From: Streptomyces griseocarneus
Lineage (GTDB): Bacteria > Actinomycetota > Actinomycetes > Streptomycetales > Streptomycetaceae
Assembly: GCF_014655595.1 (NCBI RefSeq)
Contig: NZ_BNBL01000003.1
Location: 7,877-71,876, forward strand
Reading direction: 5' to 3'
Length of the DNA stretch: 64,000 nt
How positions within the stretch are numbered: the first letter of the stretch is position 1; each line of letters begins with the position of its first letter. The position numbers and the translations under genes were made by a program. Below, one piece after another: positions 27,324 to 36,830 of the stretch. The notes beneath the pieces are model-generated. The model searched no databases. It saw only the letters and a program-made list of their open reading frames with translations, and was not told the DNA's origin.

Positions 27324-27574
27324 CCGAGTCGAACCTCCCGCCGTGCTCGTCCACACGACGGTAGGCAGCGGGTGATCGGCGAGACCAGATCACATCCTGA
27401 ACGCGCCCCCTTGCACCCCCCTGGTTCACTCCGAGCGCCTGCCCGTTGGGGTGAATCATCAGTCCCGGATGGATAGAGACCAGTGGGAGGGGGATCGTGG
27501 GGCGGGGATCGCGCGATGCGCGCTCCCCGCCCCACGGTGTGCGGCGCCGCCTCGGGGCGGCCGCCGCGGCGTCG
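27324..27574. promoter_or_regulatory. Intergenic region upstream of the trypsin/STAND gene
   Basis: These 251 bases hold the truB terminator (27497-27535) and the presumed promoter of the large gene. I see no other gene and no clear promoter hexamers. Confidence 0.4.
27497..27535 (-). terminator. Terminator after truB
   Basis: A 12-bp stem GTGGGGCGGGGA (27497-27508) with 27524-27535, plus inner GCGC pairing, lies 40 bases past the truB stop. It suggests the large gene and ribF have their own transcription. Confidence 0.85.
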
Positions 27575-28477
27575 CTAGACGAAGACGGCCAGGCTCTTGG
27601 CCTTGCCGCCCTGGTTCTCCACCAGCACGAGGAAGCGGCCGTCGGGGCCGAAGACCGCGATGGGGCCGGTCGTCTCGAACGCCGGCACCTTGATCCGGAC
27701 GCCGTTGGCCAGCAGGCGGGCCTGCTCGGCGTTCACGTCCCAGCGTTGGAAGGCGGCGGACGCCGCCTCGGCGACGGGCATCACGGTCAGCTCCTCCTGG
27801 AGCGCCTCGAGCGTGCGGGCGTCGCCGATGCCGTACGGACCGACCCGGGTGCGCCGCAGCGCCGTGAGGTGGCCGCCCACGCCCGTGTCGGCGCCCAGGT
27901 CGCGGGCGAGGGCCCGGACGTAGGTGCCGGAGGAGCAGACGACGGAGACCAGCAGGTCCTGCACCGGCGTGCCGTCCTCCGCCTCGGCGGGGTGCACGGC
28001 GTGCACGGTGAAGGACGAGACCGTCACCGGCCGGGCGGGGATCTCGAAGTCCTCGCCCTCGCGCGCCCGCTTGTACGAGCGCACGCCGTCTATCTTGATC
28101 GCGCTGACCTTGGACGGCACCTGCATGATGGCGCCGGTCAGCTTCGCGACCCCGGCGTCGATGGCCTCGCGCGTGACGCCGGAGGCGTCCGCGGAGGAGG
28201 TGATCTCCCCCTCCGCGTCGTCCGTGACCGTGTTCTGCCCGAGGCGGATGGTCGCCACGTACTCCTTCTCGGTCAGCGCGAGGTGACCGAGGAGCTTGGT
28301 GGCGCGCTCGACGCCGAGGACGAGCACGCCGGTCGCCATCGGGTCGAGCGTCCCCGCGTGGCCGACGCGCCGGGTGCGGGCGATGCCCCGCATCTTGGCG
28401 ACGACGTCGTGCGAGGTGAAGCCGGCCGGCTTGTCGACGATGATCAGGCCGTCCGGGCCGCTGTACTTCTGCTTCAT
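27575..28477 (-). CDS. truB: tRNA pseudouridine(55) synthase
   Basis: Converts U55 of the T-loop to pseudouridine in almost all tRNAs. The 300 residues include the catalytic motif GHAGTLDPMATG with Asp45, the N-terminal GLIIVDKPAGFTSHDVV, and SGTYVRALARDLG in the second half, followed by a small C-terminal PUA-like domain. The ATG overlaps the rbfA stop (ATGA), so it is translationally coupled to rbfA. It is the last gene of the rimP-nusA-infB-rbfA-truB unit before a strong terminator. Confidence 0.97.
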   Translation of the reverse strand: MKQKYSGPDGLIIVDKPAGFTSHDVVAKMRGIARTRRVGHAGTLDPMATGVLVLGVERATKLLGHLALTEKEYVATIRLGQNTVTDDAEGEITSSADASGVTREAIDAGVAKLTGAIMQVPSKVSAIKIDGVRSYKRAREGEDFEIPARPVTVSSFTVHAVHPAEAEDGTPVQDLLVSVVCSSGTYVRALARDLGADTGVGGHLTALRRTRVGPYGIGDARTLEALQEELTVMPVAEAASAAFQRWDVNAEQARLLANGVRIKVPAFETTGPIAVFGPDGRFLVLVENQGGKAKSLAVFV

Positions 28478-28929
28478 TCGGCGGCAGCGTCCTTGTCGTC
28501 CCCGTCCTCGCCGGGCTTGCGGTACGGGTCCGCTTCGCCGGCGTAGGCGGCGCCCGAGGAGGCCTGGCGCACCTGGGCGTCCGAGGCCCGCGCCCGGTCG
28601 AGGAGGTCCTCGATCGCCCGGGCGTTGTCCGGCAGGGCGTCCGCCACGAAGGTCAGGGTCGGCGTGAACTTGGTGCCCGCCGCACGGCCGACCTCGGAGC
28701 GCAGGATGCCCTTGGCGCTCTCCAGCCCGGCGGCCGCGCTGGCGCGCTCCTCGTCGTCGCCGTAGACCGTGTAGAAGACCGTGGCCTCCCGCAGGTCACC
28801 GGTGACCCGGGTGTCCGTGATGGTTACATGCGAGCCGAGCCGCGGGTCCTTGATTCCGCGCTGCAGCTTCTGAGCGATCACCTCGCGGATGAGGTCCGCC
28901 AGCCTCTTCGCCCGCGCGTTGTCGGCCAC
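28474..28929 (-). CDS. rbfA: Ribosome-binding factor A
   Basis: RbfA assists late 30S maturation near the 16S 5' end and is needed for cold adaptation in other bacteria. The 151-residue protein has the KH-like core: ARAKRLADLIREVIAQKLQ, DPRLGSHVTITDTRVTGDL and the FTPTLTFVAD strand. An acidic tail (GEDGDDKDAAAE) is typical for actinobacteria. The GTG at 28929 (VADNARAKRL) has AAGGAG nine bases upstream and is preferred over the longer frame. Its last bases overlap truB. Confidence 0.95.
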   Translation of the reverse strand: MADNARAKRLADLIREVIAQKLQRGIKDPRLGSHVTITDTRVTGDLREATVFYTVYGDDEERASAAAGLESAKGILRSEVGRAAGTKFTPTLTFVADALPDNARAIEDLLDRARASDAQVRQASSGAAYAGEADPYRKPGEDGDDKDAAAE

Positions 28930-28984
28930 TGGTCCGTCTCCTTCTCGTCTTCCAGCATTGTGCTCTCGGCGCCAGCCGACCGCT

Positions 28985-29281
28985 TCAGTCGTCATGGTCG
29001 CCGTGGAACCGCCGCCGTACCGACAGCAGCTCCACTTCAGGACGTGCGGCGACCCAGCGCTCGCAGCGGTCCAGTAGGTCTGTGAGGTGCCCCGCGTCCC
29101 CGGAGACCGCCGCCACGCCGATGGTGACCCGGCGGTAGAGGTCCTGGTCGCCGACCTCCGCCACGCTCACCGCGTACTTGCGGTGCAGCTCGGCGACGAT
29201 CGGGCGGACGACGGAGCGCTTCTCCTTCAGCGACCGTACGTCGCCGAGGAGAAGATCGAAGGACAGTGTCCCTGCATACAT
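28985..29281 (-). CDS. DUF503 (YlxP-like) protein
   Basis: A 98-residue protein of the small DUF503/YlxP family, which is conserved in infB-rbfA operons and linked to ribosome biogenesis by position only. The sequence MYAGTLSFDLLLGDVRSLKEKRSVVRPI followed by VAEVGDQDLYRRVTIGVA is diagnostic. The ATG at 29281 has no clear ribosome-binding site; a weak site or leaderless translation is possible. It lies between infB and rbfA with a terminator-like hairpin on the infB side. Confidence 0.93.
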   Translation of the reverse strand: MYAGTLSFDLLLGDVRSLKEKRSVVRPIVAELHRKYAVSVAEVGDQDLYRRVTIGVAAVSGDAGHLTDLLDRCERWVAARPEVELLSVRRRFHGDHDD

Positions 29282-29375
29282 GCGTTACGGGTGAGGCCCA
29301 CCCGGGAGGCGTGAGTTGTGTGCCGGTACCTCGCGGTACCTGATGTACGACCTCTTCGAACCGTACACGCAACGG

Positions 29376-29418
29376 CCGGGGCCGATCGACGGAAATATGA
29401 TCCGCCGACCGGCCCCGG
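29376..29418 (-). terminator. Hairpin after infB
   Basis: CCGGGGCCG (29376-29384) pairs with CGGCCCCGG (29410-29418) around partly paired inner sequence. It starts 15 bases past the infB stop and may separate infB from the DUF503-rbfA-truB transcript or attenuate read-through. Confidence 0.7.
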
Positions 29419-29433
29419 GTCGAGCTATGCGAT

Positions 29434-32400
29434 TCAGCCGCGGGGCTTCTCGCGCATCTCGTACGTCGCGATGACGTCGTCGATCTTGATGTCGTTGAAG
29501 TTTCCGAGGTTGATACCACCCTCGAAGCCTTCGCGGATCTCGGTGACGTCGTCCTTGAAGCGACGCAGACCGACGATGTTGAGCTCCTCCGCGATGACCT
29601 TGCCGTCGCGGATGAGGCGCGCCTTGGTGTTGCGCTTGACCTCGCCGGAGCGGATGAGGACACCGGCGATGTTGCCCAGCTTGGACGAGCGGAAGATCTC
29701 GCGGATCTCCGCCGTACCGAGCTCGACCTCTTCGTACTCCGGCTTCAGCATGCCCTTCAGGGCCGCCTCGATCTCCTCGATCGCCTGGTAGATGACCGAG
29801 TAGTACCGGACGTCGACGCCCTCGCGCTCGGCCATCTGCGTGGCACGGCCCTCGGCGCGGACGTTGAAGCCGATGACGATGGCGTCGGAGCCGGTCGCCA
29901 GGTTGATGTCCGACTCGGTGACCGCACCCACACCGCGGTGCAGGATCCGGATGTCGACCTCTTCACCGACGTCGAGCTGGAGCAGCGAGGACTCGAGAGC
30001 CTCCACCGAACCGGACGCGTCGCCCTTGATGATGATGTTGAGGTCCTGCACCAGGCCGGCCTTGAGCACCTTGTCGAGGTCCTCGAGGGACACCCGGCGG
30101 GTGCGCTTGGCGAAGGCGGCGTTGCGCTCACGCGCAGCGCGCTTCTCGGCGATCTGGCGAGCCGTGCGGTCCTCGTCGACGACGAGGAAGTTGTCGCCGG
30201 CGCCCGGGACGTTGGTCAGACCGAGGACGAGGACCGGGGTCGACGGACCCGCCTCTTCCACGTTCTGGCCCTTGTCGTCGAGCATCGCGCGGACACGGCC
30301 GTAGGCGTCACCGGCGACCATCGTGTCGCCGACGCGGAGGGTACCGCGCTGGACGAGGACGGTGGCCACGGCGCCGCGGCCGCGGTCGAGGTGGGCCTCG
30401 ATCGCAATACCCTGCGCGTCCTGCTCCGCGTTGGCGCGCAGGTCGAGCGAGGCGTCCGCGGTGAGGACCACGGCCTCCAGCAGGCTGTCGATGTGCAGGC
30501 CTTGCTTGGCGGAGATGTCGACGAACATGGTGTCGCCGCCGTACTCCTCGGCCACCAGACCGAACTCGGTGAGCTGACCGCGCACCTTGGTCGGGTCGGC
30601 GCCCTCGACGTCGATCTTGTTGACCGCGACCACGATCGGCACGTCGGCCGCCTTGGCGTGGTTCAGCGCCTCGATCGTCTGCGGCATCACACCGTCGTTC
30701 GCCGCCACCACGAGGATCGCGATGTCGGTCGACTTGGCACCACGGGCACGCATGGCGGTGAACGCCTCGTGACCCGGGGTGTCGATGAAGGTGATCGCGC
30801 GCTCTTCGCCGTTGACCTCGGTGGCGACCTGGTACGCACCGATGTGCTGCGTGATGCCGCCGGCCTCGCCCGCGACGACGTTCGTCTTGCGGATCGCGTC
30901 CAGCAGTCGGGTCTTACCGTGGTCGACGTGACCCATGACGGTCACGACCGGCGGACGGGAGACGAGCATCTCCTCGCCGCCCTCGTTCTCACCGAACTCG
31001 ATGGAGAACGACTCGAGCAGCTCGCGGTCCTCCTCCTCGGGGCTGACGATCTGAACCTGGTAGTTCATCTCGTCACCGAGGAGCGTCAGCGTCTCGTCGG
31101 ACACCGACTGGGTGGCCGTGACCATCTCGCCGAGGTTCATCATCACGGCGACGAGCGACGCCGGGTTGGCGCCGATCTTCTCCGCGAAGTCGGTGAGGGA
31201 GGCACCGCGGGACAGACGAATGGTCTCGCCGCCACCACGGGGCAGCATCACGCCGCCGACGGACGGGGCCTGCATGGCCTCGTACTCCTGGCGCCTCTGC
31301 CGCTTCGACTTGCGGCCACGACGGGCCGGACCGCCGGGACGGCCGAAGGCGCCCTGCGTGCCACCACGGGCACCGGGGCCGCCGGGACGACCGCCGAAGC
31401 CGGGACGACCGCCGAAGCCGCCGCCACCACCGGGAGCGCCGCCGCCACCGGGACGACCGGCGAAGCCGCCGCCACCACCGGGACGACCGCCGCCGCCGGG
31501 ACCGGCCGGACGACCGGCGAAGCCGGGACGACCGCCGCCGCCGCCGGGACGACCCGCGCCGCCGCCGGGACCGCGACCGCCGCCGCCGGGGCCCGGACGC
31601 GGGCCGGCAGCGGGACGCTGCGGCATCATGCCGGGGTTCGGACGGTTACCGGCCGGGGCACCGCCGGGACGCGGGGCGCCACCGGGGGCACCCTGCGGAC
31701 GGGGCATGCCGCCGGGGGTCGGACGCGGAGCGCCGCCCTGCGGACGCGGGGCGGCGCCGGGGCCGCCCTGCGGACGGGGAGCACCGGGGCCGCCGGCACC
31801 CGGACGCGGGGCGCCACCCGGACGGGGGGCCTGCGGACGGGCCATGCCGGTGGAGCCACCGGACGTGAAGGGGTTGTTGCCCGGACGGGGACCGGCCGGA
31901 CGGGCGCCACCGGGACGCGGGGCACGCTCACCCTGACCACCCGGGCGCGGGGCGCGCTCGGGACGGCCGCCGTCACGCTGACCGGCGGGGCCGGGACGCG
32001 CGCCGGGGCGCGGACCGGGGGCACCACCGGGACGCGGCGCGGGGCGGTCCTGGGCGGGCTGGGCCGGGGCCGGCGCGGAGAACTCCGCGGCGGGCACCGG
32101 GGTGACCGGGGCAGGCTTGGCCGGAGCCGCCGGAGCGGGCTTCGGACCGGGGCGCGGACCGGGGGTCGGCGCGGCGCCTGCCGGCTTGGGGGTGCTGGGG
32201 GTCTCCGCGGCGGCCGGCTTGGGGGCCGGGGCAGCGGGACGGGGGGCGCCCGGAGTGGGGGCACCCGGCTTCGGCGCAGCCTTGCGCGGCGCCGCGGGCT
32301 TCGCAGCGGACTTGCCGGCGTTGCCGCCGGGTCCCTGCAATGCGTCAGTCAACTTACGGACGACCGGCGCCTCGATGGTCGAGGACGCCGAACGGACGAA

Positions 32401-32487
32401 TTCACCAAGTTCTTGGAGCTTGGCCATGACGACCTTGCTCTCCACTCCGAACTCCTTGGCGAGTTCGTATACCCGGACCTTAGCCAC
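29434..32487 (-). CDS. infB: Translation initiation factor IF-2
   Basis: The GTPase that delivers fMet-tRNA to the 30S subunit. The 1017 residues contain an N-terminal IF2N domain ([21 protein letters not shown]), a very long disordered region (about 60-390) of Pro/Gly/Arg repeats such as RPGGGG, a second IF2N-like segment, the G domain with GHVDHGKT (519-526), DTPGHEAF (569) and NKID (623), and the C-terminal initiator-tRNA binding domain. The long Pro/Gly/Arg arm is typical of Streptomyces. The GTG at 32487 has AAGGAG six bases upstream. It is preceded by a leader containing three 11-base repeats. Confidence 0.97.
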   Translation of the reverse strand: MAKVRVYELAKEFGVESKVVMAKLQELGEFVRSASSTIEAPVVRKLTDALQGPGGNAGKSAAKPAAPRKAAPKPGAPTPGAPRPAAPAPKPAAAETPSTPKPAGAAPTPGPRPGPKPAPAAPAKPAPVTPVPAAEFSAPAPAQPAQDRPAPRPGGAPGPRPGARPGPAGQRDGGRPERAPRPGGQGERAPRPGGARPAGPRPGNNPFTSGGSTGMARPQAPRPGGAPRPGAGGPGAPRPQGGPGAAPRPQGGAPRPTPGGMPRPQGAPGGAPRPGGAPAGNRPNPGMMPQRPAAGPRPGPGGGGRGPGGGAGRPGGGGGRPGFAGRPAGPGGGGRPGGGGGFAGRPGGGGAPGGGGGFGGRPGFGGRPGGPGARGGTQGAFGRPGGPARRGRKSKRQRRQEYEAMQAPSVGGVMLPRGGGETIRLSRGASLTDFAEKIGANPASLVAVMMNLGEMVTATQSVSDETLTLLGDEMNYQVQIVSPEEEDRELLESFSIEFGENEGGEEMLVSRPPVVTVMGHVDHGKTRLLDAIRKTNVVAGEAGGITQHIGAYQVATEVNGEERAITFIDTPGHEAFTAMRARGAKSTDIAILVVAANDGVMPQTIEALNHAKAADVPIVVAVNKIDVEGADPTKVRGQLTEFGLVAEEYGGDTMFVDISAKQGLHIDSLLEAVVLTADASLDLRANAEQDAQGIAIEAHLDRGRGAVATVLVQRGTLRVGDTMVAGDAYGRVRAMLDDKGQNVEEAGPSTPVLVLGLTNVPGAGDNFLVVDEDRTARQIAEKRAARERNAAFAKRTRRVSLEDLDKVLKAGLVQDLNIIIKGDASGSVEALESSLLQLDVGEEVDIRILHRGVGAVTESDINLATGSDAIVIGFNVRAEGRATQMAEREGVDVRYYSVIYQAIEEIEAALKGMLKPEYEEVELGTAEIREIFRSSKLGNIAGVLIRSGEVKRNTKARLIRDGKVIAEELNIVGLRRFKDDVTEIREGFEGGINLGNFNDIKIDDVIATYEMREKPRG

Positions 32488-32537
32488 TTCGCTCCTTCTA
32501 GGTCCGGGTGTCCGCCGGACCGTCGCTACTTCATGGG

Positions 32538-32570
32538 CGTACTCATCGCGTACTCATCGAGTGCTCATCG
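32538..32570 (-). repeat. Three 11-bp tandem repeats in the infB leader
   Basis: Plus-strand CGTACTCATCG occurs twice exactly and once as AGTGCTCATCG, with no gap. In the mRNA these are GATGAGTACG-like units, each containing an ATGA, 51-83 bases upstream of the infB start. Confidence 0.85.
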
Positions 32571-32615
32571 CAATCTCGACCTACTTCCAACTCGCGAGGT
32601 ACCTGACGTGGGTCT

Positions 32616-32633
32616 CCCCGCACACTCGCGGGG
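32616..32633 (-). terminator. Small hairpin just after ylxR
   Basis: A 6-bp CCCCGC/GCGGGG stem with a 6-base loop lies immediately past the ylxR stop, ahead of infB. It is weak; it could be an attenuator in the nusA-ylxR-infB transcript. Confidence 0.35.
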
Positions 32634-32638
32634 CCGAT

Positions 32639-32920
32639 CTATTGCTGCTCGGTCTGTTCGACGTACTGGCGCAGTCGCGCCGTGTCGAGCGGTCCCGGGA
32701 CCTTGAAGGCCCGGGGAAACGCCCGGCGGCGCACCGCCAGATCGAGGCAGACCAGTGTGGGATGCACGGAGGCACCCCGGCCGGGCAGCGTACCGCGAGG
32801 ATCGGGGACGCAGACGCCCTCGATCACCACGGTCCGCAGCAGTTCGCCCTTGGCCGCTCGCTCCCGGCACCCCACACAGGTGCGCTCAGGGCATGCGCGG
32901 GCATGCGTCCGGCCAGACAC
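32639..32920 (-). CDS. ylxR: YlxR (DUF448) nucleic-acid-binding protein
   Basis: A 93-residue protein of the YlxR/DUF448 family, a small RNA- or DNA-binding protein encoded between nusA and infB in many bacteria. The motif [21 protein letters not shown] near the start is diagnostic, followed by [15 protein letters not shown] and a basic helix. The GTG at 32920 has GGGGAGG upstream at a rather long spacing (~12). It lies 202 bp after nusA and before infB. Confidence 0.93.
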   Translation of the reverse strand: MSGRTHARACPERTCVGCRERAAKGELLRTVVIEGVCVPDPRGTLPGRGASVHPTLVCLDLAVRRRAFPRAFKVPGPLDTARLRQYVEQTEQQ

Positions 32921-33122
32921 TGGTTAAGTCTACCTCCCCGCGCCGACCTCACCCCTTCGGGGCACTGATCGCGCGCGTATGCGTTTCGGCCATGATCGGC
33001 CAGGAATACGGGCCCGGAACAGGCCCCGCACGGGTCGGCGCGGTCCTCGACGGTCGTTTTACGGACCAATCGAGGCCGCTCGGGGACGCTTGTCGCGCGC
33101 CCCCTGCCGCTTCCGTGCGCCT

Positions 33123-34112
33123 TTACTCGCCCTGCTGCTGCTCGGTGTCCGGACGGATGTCGATCCGCCATCCGGTCAGCCGCGCCGCGAGCCGGGCGTT
33201 CTGCCCCTCCTTGCCGATGGCCAGGGAGAGCTGGTAGTCCGGCACGGTCACCCGGGCCGAGCGGGCGGAGAGGTCCACGACCTCCACCTTGCTCACCCGT
33301 GCGGGGGACAGCGCGTGCGCCACCAGCTCCGCCGGGTCGTCCGACCAGTCGACGATGTCGATCTTCTCGCCGTGCAGCTCGGCCATGACGGCGCGGACCC
33401 GGCCGCCCATCGGGCCGATGCAGGCGCCCTTGGCGTTCAGGCCGGAGCGGGTCGAACGCACCGCGATCTTGGTGCGGTGACCGGCCTCACGGGCGATGGC
33501 GGCGATCTCCACCGAACCGTCCGCGATCTCCGGGACCTCCATGGCGAAGAGCTTCTTCACCAGGTTGGGGTGGGTCCGCGAGAGCGTCACGGACGGGCCG
33601 CGGACACCCTTCGCCACCCGTACGACGTACGTGCGCAGACGCGTGCCGTGCTTGTACTCCTCGCCGGGCACCTGCTCCTGGACCGGCAGGATGGCTTCCA
33701 GCTTGCCGATGTCGACCAGGACGTTCTTGGGGTCCTTGCCCTGCTGCACGATGCCCGCGACGACGTCGCCCTCGCGCCCGGCGAACTCACCGAAAGTGAT
33801 CTCGTCCTCGGCGTCGCGCAGACGCTGGAGGATGACCTGCTTCGCGGTGGTCGCGGCGATCCGGCCGAAACCGGACGGGGTGTCGTCGAACTCGCGGGGC
33901 TCCTCGCCCTCGGCGAGGTCCTGCGGGTCCTCCTTGGCCCAGACCGTCACGTGCCCGGTCGACCGGTCCAGCTCCACACGGGCCCGGCGGCGGCTTCCCT
34001 CGGTGCGGTGGTACGCGATGAGGAGGGCCGACTCGATCGCCTCGACCAGCAGGTCGAAGGAGATCTCCTTTTCCCGCACCAGACCCCGCAGGGCGCTCAT
34101 GTCGATGTCCAC
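33123..34112 (-). CDS. nusA: Transcription termination/antitermination factor NusA
   Basis: NusA binds RNA polymerase and RNA to control pausing, termination and rRNA antitermination. The 329 residues are the short actinobacterial form: N-terminal RNAP-binding domain ([22 protein letters not shown]), S1 domain (about 105-170), then two KH domains ([35 protein letters not shown]). The acidic C-terminal repeats of E. coli are absent, as expected. The GTG at 34112 ([10 protein letters not shown]) has GAGGAGG upstream and lies 2 bp after the rimP stop, so it is translationally coupled. Confidence 0.97.
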   Translation of the reverse strand: MDIDMSALRGLVREKEISFDLLVEAIESALLIAYHRTEGSRRRARVELDRSTGHVTVWAKEDPQDLAEGEEPREFDDTPSGFGRIAATTAKQVILQRLRDAEDEITFGEFAGREGDVVAGIVQQGKDPKNVLVDIGKLEAILPVQEQVPGEEYKHGTRLRTYVVRVAKGVRGPSVTLSRTHPNLVKKLFAMEVPEIADGSVEIAAIAREAGHRTKIAVRSTRSGLNAKGACIGPMGGRVRAVMAELHGEKIDIVDWSDDPAELVAHALSPARVSKVEVVDLSARSARVTVPDYQLSLAIGKEGQNARLAARLTGWRIDIRPDTEQQQGE

Positions 34113-34114
34113 GG

Positions 34115-34642
34115 CTACGCCTCCTCTTGATTCTCGTCTTGAATGTCGTCAGCGGTCTTTTCCGCCGTCTTGCGGTTGAACTCGATTTCCACGCGCGCCT
34201 TGGCGATGTCGCCGAAGGCCAGCCTGCGGGCGGTGGGCTTGCGGCCCTTGACGCCCGGGACCTCCAGGTCGAGACCCTCGTCGTCCACGGAGACGATCCG
34301 CGCGACGAGCTCGCCGCCCTCGGCCAGCTGCGCCTTGATCAGGCGGCCGGTGGCCCGGACGTAGTGCCGGTGCTGGGTCAGGGGACGGTCCGCACCCGGG
34401 GAGGTGACCTCGAGGACGTAGGGCGCGCCACCCATGACGTCCGTCTCGTCGAGCGCGGCGGAGATGTCGCGGCTCAGGTCCGCACAGGTGTCCAGCTGCA
34501 CGCCCTCTTCGGAATCCACCACGATGCGCAGCACACGCCGCTTGCCGGCCGGCGTCACCTCGACCTCTTCCAGGTCCAGCTCCCGCGCGCTCACGAGAGG
34601 GGCCAGCAGCTCGCGCAGCCGCTCGCTCTGGGTGGTGCTCAT
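34115..34642 (-). CDS. rimP: Ribosome maturation factor RimP
   Basis: RimP acts in 30S subunit maturation. The 175 residues have the N-terminal domain ([42 protein letters not shown]) and the SH3-like C-terminal half ([12 protein letters not shown], then LKxx-type strands). The ATG at 34642 has GAGGAG nine bases upstream. It is the first gene of the rimP-nusA-ylxR-infB unit and diverges from the lipoprotein gene; the shared 170-bp gap must carry both promoters. Confidence 0.96.
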   Translation of the reverse strand: MSTTQSERLRELLAPLVSARELDLEEVEVTPAGKRRVLRIVVDSEEGVQLDTCADLSRDISAALDETDVMGGAPYVLEVTSPGADRPLTQHRHYVRATGRLIKAQLAEGGELVARIVSVDDEGLDLEVPGVKGRKPTARRLAFGDIAKARVEIEFNRKTAEKTADDIQDENQEEA

Positions 34643-34812
34643 CCGGGTGACTCCTCGGCCGCGTGTGCTGTTGTGGGAAAGTCGCGTGTCAGGTCAAAGC
34701 CTATCTGTTCCGGCAGCCGACTGACGATTCGGTGCCCGGTCCACGCCGACGCGGCCACGCGCCGGTACGCTCGCGTGCGGTGATCATGCCCGGACGACGC
34801 GGAAAGAGGATC

Positions 34813-35370
34813 GTGCCGCTCACGACGACGACGCGGGGCGCCGACGGCCCGCGCAGACGCAGGGTACTGGCAGGAGGCGCCGCGGCCCTCATGGCCGGGG
34901 GCGCCGCCGTGCTGCTCGCCGGATGCTCGGGCGGCGGGAACGCCGGCGAGGACGCGGCCGACGAGCGCTCCCCGGCCGCCGAACGGCTGCGGGCGCGCGC
35001 CGGGCGGGACGCAGCGGGACTGCTGCAACGGTACGACGCGACGATCGCCGCGCACGCGACGCTCGGGGAACGGCTGCGCCCGCTGCGGGCCGAAGTCGCC
35101 CGCCACGTCACGGCGTTCGCCCCCGCCGCCGCCCGGTCCGCCGCGCCGTCCGCGTCCCCGTCCGCCTCGGCCTCTCCCCCGCCCGTACGGCCGGAGGTGC
35201 CCGGCGACGAGGAGGCGGCGCTGGGCGCGCTCGCCGACGCCGAGCGCCGCGCCGCCGACGCCCGCACCGCCGACCTCGGCTCGGCACCCCCCCAACTCGC
35301 CCGGCTGCTGGCCTCCGTGGCCGCGGCCGGCGCGGCACACGCCTATCTGCTCACCGGAGGCGGCTCATGA
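34813..35370 (+). CDS. Putative lipoprotein
   Basis: A 185-residue protein with an N-terminal RRRRVLAGGAAALMAGG segment and lipobox LLAGC, so it is predicted to be a lipoprotein, possibly exported by Tat given the Arg cluster. The rest is Ala-rich and helical with a Ser/Pro linker (SAAPSASPSASASPPP). No family is recognised. The GTG at 34813 with AGAGGA just upstream is preferred; an ATG at 34786 is possible. Its stop overlaps the ATG of the DUF4439 gene, so the two are coupled and probably act together at the cell surface. Confidence 0.82.
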   Translation: MPLTTTTRGADGPRRRRVLAGGAAALMAGGAAVLLAGCSGGGNAGEDAADERSPAAERLRARAGRDAAGLLQRYDATIAAHATLGERLRPLRAEVARHVTAFAPAAARSAAPSASPSASASPPPVRPEVPGDEEAALGALADAERRAADARTADLGSAPPQLARLLASVAAAGAAHAYLLTGGGS

Positions 35371-35813
35371 CGACGTCCCAGGACTCCGCCGTCGCCAGGG
35401 CGACGGTGGCGGCCGCCCAGGCCGCCCTCGCGGCGGAGCACGCCGCCGTGTACGGCTTCGGCGTCGTCGGCGGTCGCGTCGAGGAGGAACGCTCGGCACA
35501 GGCGCGCGAGGCGTACGACGCCCACCGGGCGCGCAGGGACGTGATGAGCCGCGCGGTGCGCGCGCTCGGCGCCGAGCCGGAGGCCGCTTCGGCCGCGTAC
35601 GCGCTGCCCTTCCCGGTGACCGACGGGGCATCGGCGGTGCGACTGGCGGCGGAGCTGGAGCGCCGGCTCGCGGCCGTCTACGCCGATCTCGTACGGGCCT
35701 CCACCGGGTCGCTGCGCCGCGAGGCGGCCGCGGGGCTGCGCGAGGCGGCGGTGCGGGCGGTGCGCTGGAGCGGCGGCAGCGTAGCCTTCCCTGGGCTCGC
35801 CGAGCGGGTCTGA
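35367..35813 (+). CDS. Ferritin-like DUF4439 protein
   Basis: A 148-residue all-helical protein matching the ferritin-like DUF4439 family: AALAAEHAAVYGFGVVGGRV with a conserved Glu-x-x-x-Tyr pattern, then the RRDVMSRAVRALGAEP helix. Metal binding is plausible but the full carboxylate set cannot be confirmed by eye. The ATG at 35367 overlaps the lipoprotein TGA (ATGA), with GGAGG upstream. Members are usually found beside rimP in Streptomyces. Function unknown. Confidence 0.85.
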   Translation: MTTSQDSAVARATVAAAQAALAAEHAAVYGFGVVGGRVEEERSAQAREAYDAHRARRDVMSRAVRALGAEPEAASAAYALPFPVTDGASAVRLAAELERRLAAVYADLVRASTGSLRREAAAGLREAAVRAVRWSGGSVAFPGLAERV

Positions 35814-35860
35814 CCGGCGGGAGCGCCGTACCGGTGAACGAGGAAAGGGACTGCTCAGGG

Positions 35861-36799
35861 ATGGCCACAGCGCACGACAGCCTCGAACCGCCCCAGCGGC
35901 TGGTTCGGACCCTGGGCGCGGACCCCGCGTACGGCGACGCCGCAAACCGGTGGCTCGCCGCGCTGCCCGGCCTCGCCCGGGAGTGCCTGGAGCGCTGGGA
36001 CCTGACGCCCGAACGGGTGCAGACGCCCGGCGGCCGGACCAGCATGGTCGTGCTCGCCCGGCGCTCCGACGGCACGCCCGTCGCCCTCAAGCTCTGCCTG
36101 CCCGACGGCTCGGCCGCCCTCGAACACGCCGCGCTCGCCCACTGGGACGGCCGGTCGGCCGTGCGGGCGCTGGACGTCGCCCCCGAGGCGGGCGCGCTGC
36201 TGCTGGAGCGACTGCACGCCGACGTCAGCCTGCGCTCGCTGGCCGAGGCCAAGGCCCAGCTGGAGGCGGCCGCCACGCTGCAGCGCCTGTGGGTGGCGCC
36301 GCCCGCCGGGCACTCCTTCCCGGACGTGGCCGGCCACACGGCCGCCCTGGCCGACGCGTTGCGCGCGCACCGCGAACAGCCGTGGGCCGCGGACGCACGG
36401 GCCGTGCTCGACGAGGCCCTCGAGCTGCGCGACGCCCTGGTGGCCGAACCGCCCGCCGGCGAGGGGGCGGTGCTGCTGCACGGGGAGTACCACCAGGGCA
36501 ACGTCCTGGCCGCCGACCGCCTGCCCTGGCTGGCCATCGCCCCGCGCCCGCTGGTGGGCGAGCGGGCCTACGACCTGGCGTGGCTGGTCCGCGACCGGCT
36601 CGACACCCTGCTCGCCGCCCCGGGCGCCGCGGCCGCGGTGCGGCGGCGGGTGGCGAAGCTGGCCGAGTCGCTGGACGTCGACCCCGGCCGCCTGCGCGGC
36701 TGGACGCTCTTCCGCACGGCGCGGGAGGGGGCGCACCAGCTCGCGCTGGGGGCGCGGGGACAGGGCGAACTGCTGCTGGAGTTCGCCGGGTTGCTGTGA
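35861..36799 (+). CDS. Aminoglycoside phosphotransferase-fold protein with altered catalytic residues
   Basis: A 312-residue protein with the APH/choline kinase fold: nucleotide-binding Lys in TPVALKLCLP and the Brenner-like loop HGEYHQGNVL at ~207. Two key residues differ: the catalytic Asp of HGDxHxxN is Glu (E209), and the Mg-binding Asp of the usual IDPxP motif is Ala (A227, WLAIAPRPLVGE). It may therefore be a weak or altered kinase, or a pseudoenzyme, and should not be read as an antibiotic-resistance gene. The ATG at 35861 is preferred; a GTG at 35834 is the alternative. It converges on proS with 31 bp between stops. Confidence 0.8.
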   Translation: MATAHDSLEPPQRLVRTLGADPAYGDAANRWLAALPGLARECLERWDLTPERVQTPGGRTSMVVLARRSDGTPVALKLCLPDGSAALEHAALAHWDGRSAVRALDVAPEAGALLLERLHADVSLRSLAEAKAQLEAAATLQRLWVAPPAGHSFPDVAGHTAALADALRAHREQPWAADARAVLDEALELRDALVAEPPAGEGAVLLHGEYHQGNVLAADRLPWLAIAPRPLVGERAYDLAWLVRDRLDTLLAAPGAAAAVRRRVAKLAESLDVDPGRLRGWTLFRTAREGAHQLALGARGQGELLLEFAGLL

Positions 36800-36830
36800 C
36801 GGCGCACGGCGGCCCGGCCGCTCCCCGGGG

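Noticed and set aside
35861..36799. Antibiotic resistance gene call for the kinase-fold protein
   Set aside because: Two essential acidic residues are replaced and the neighbours are housekeeping genes.
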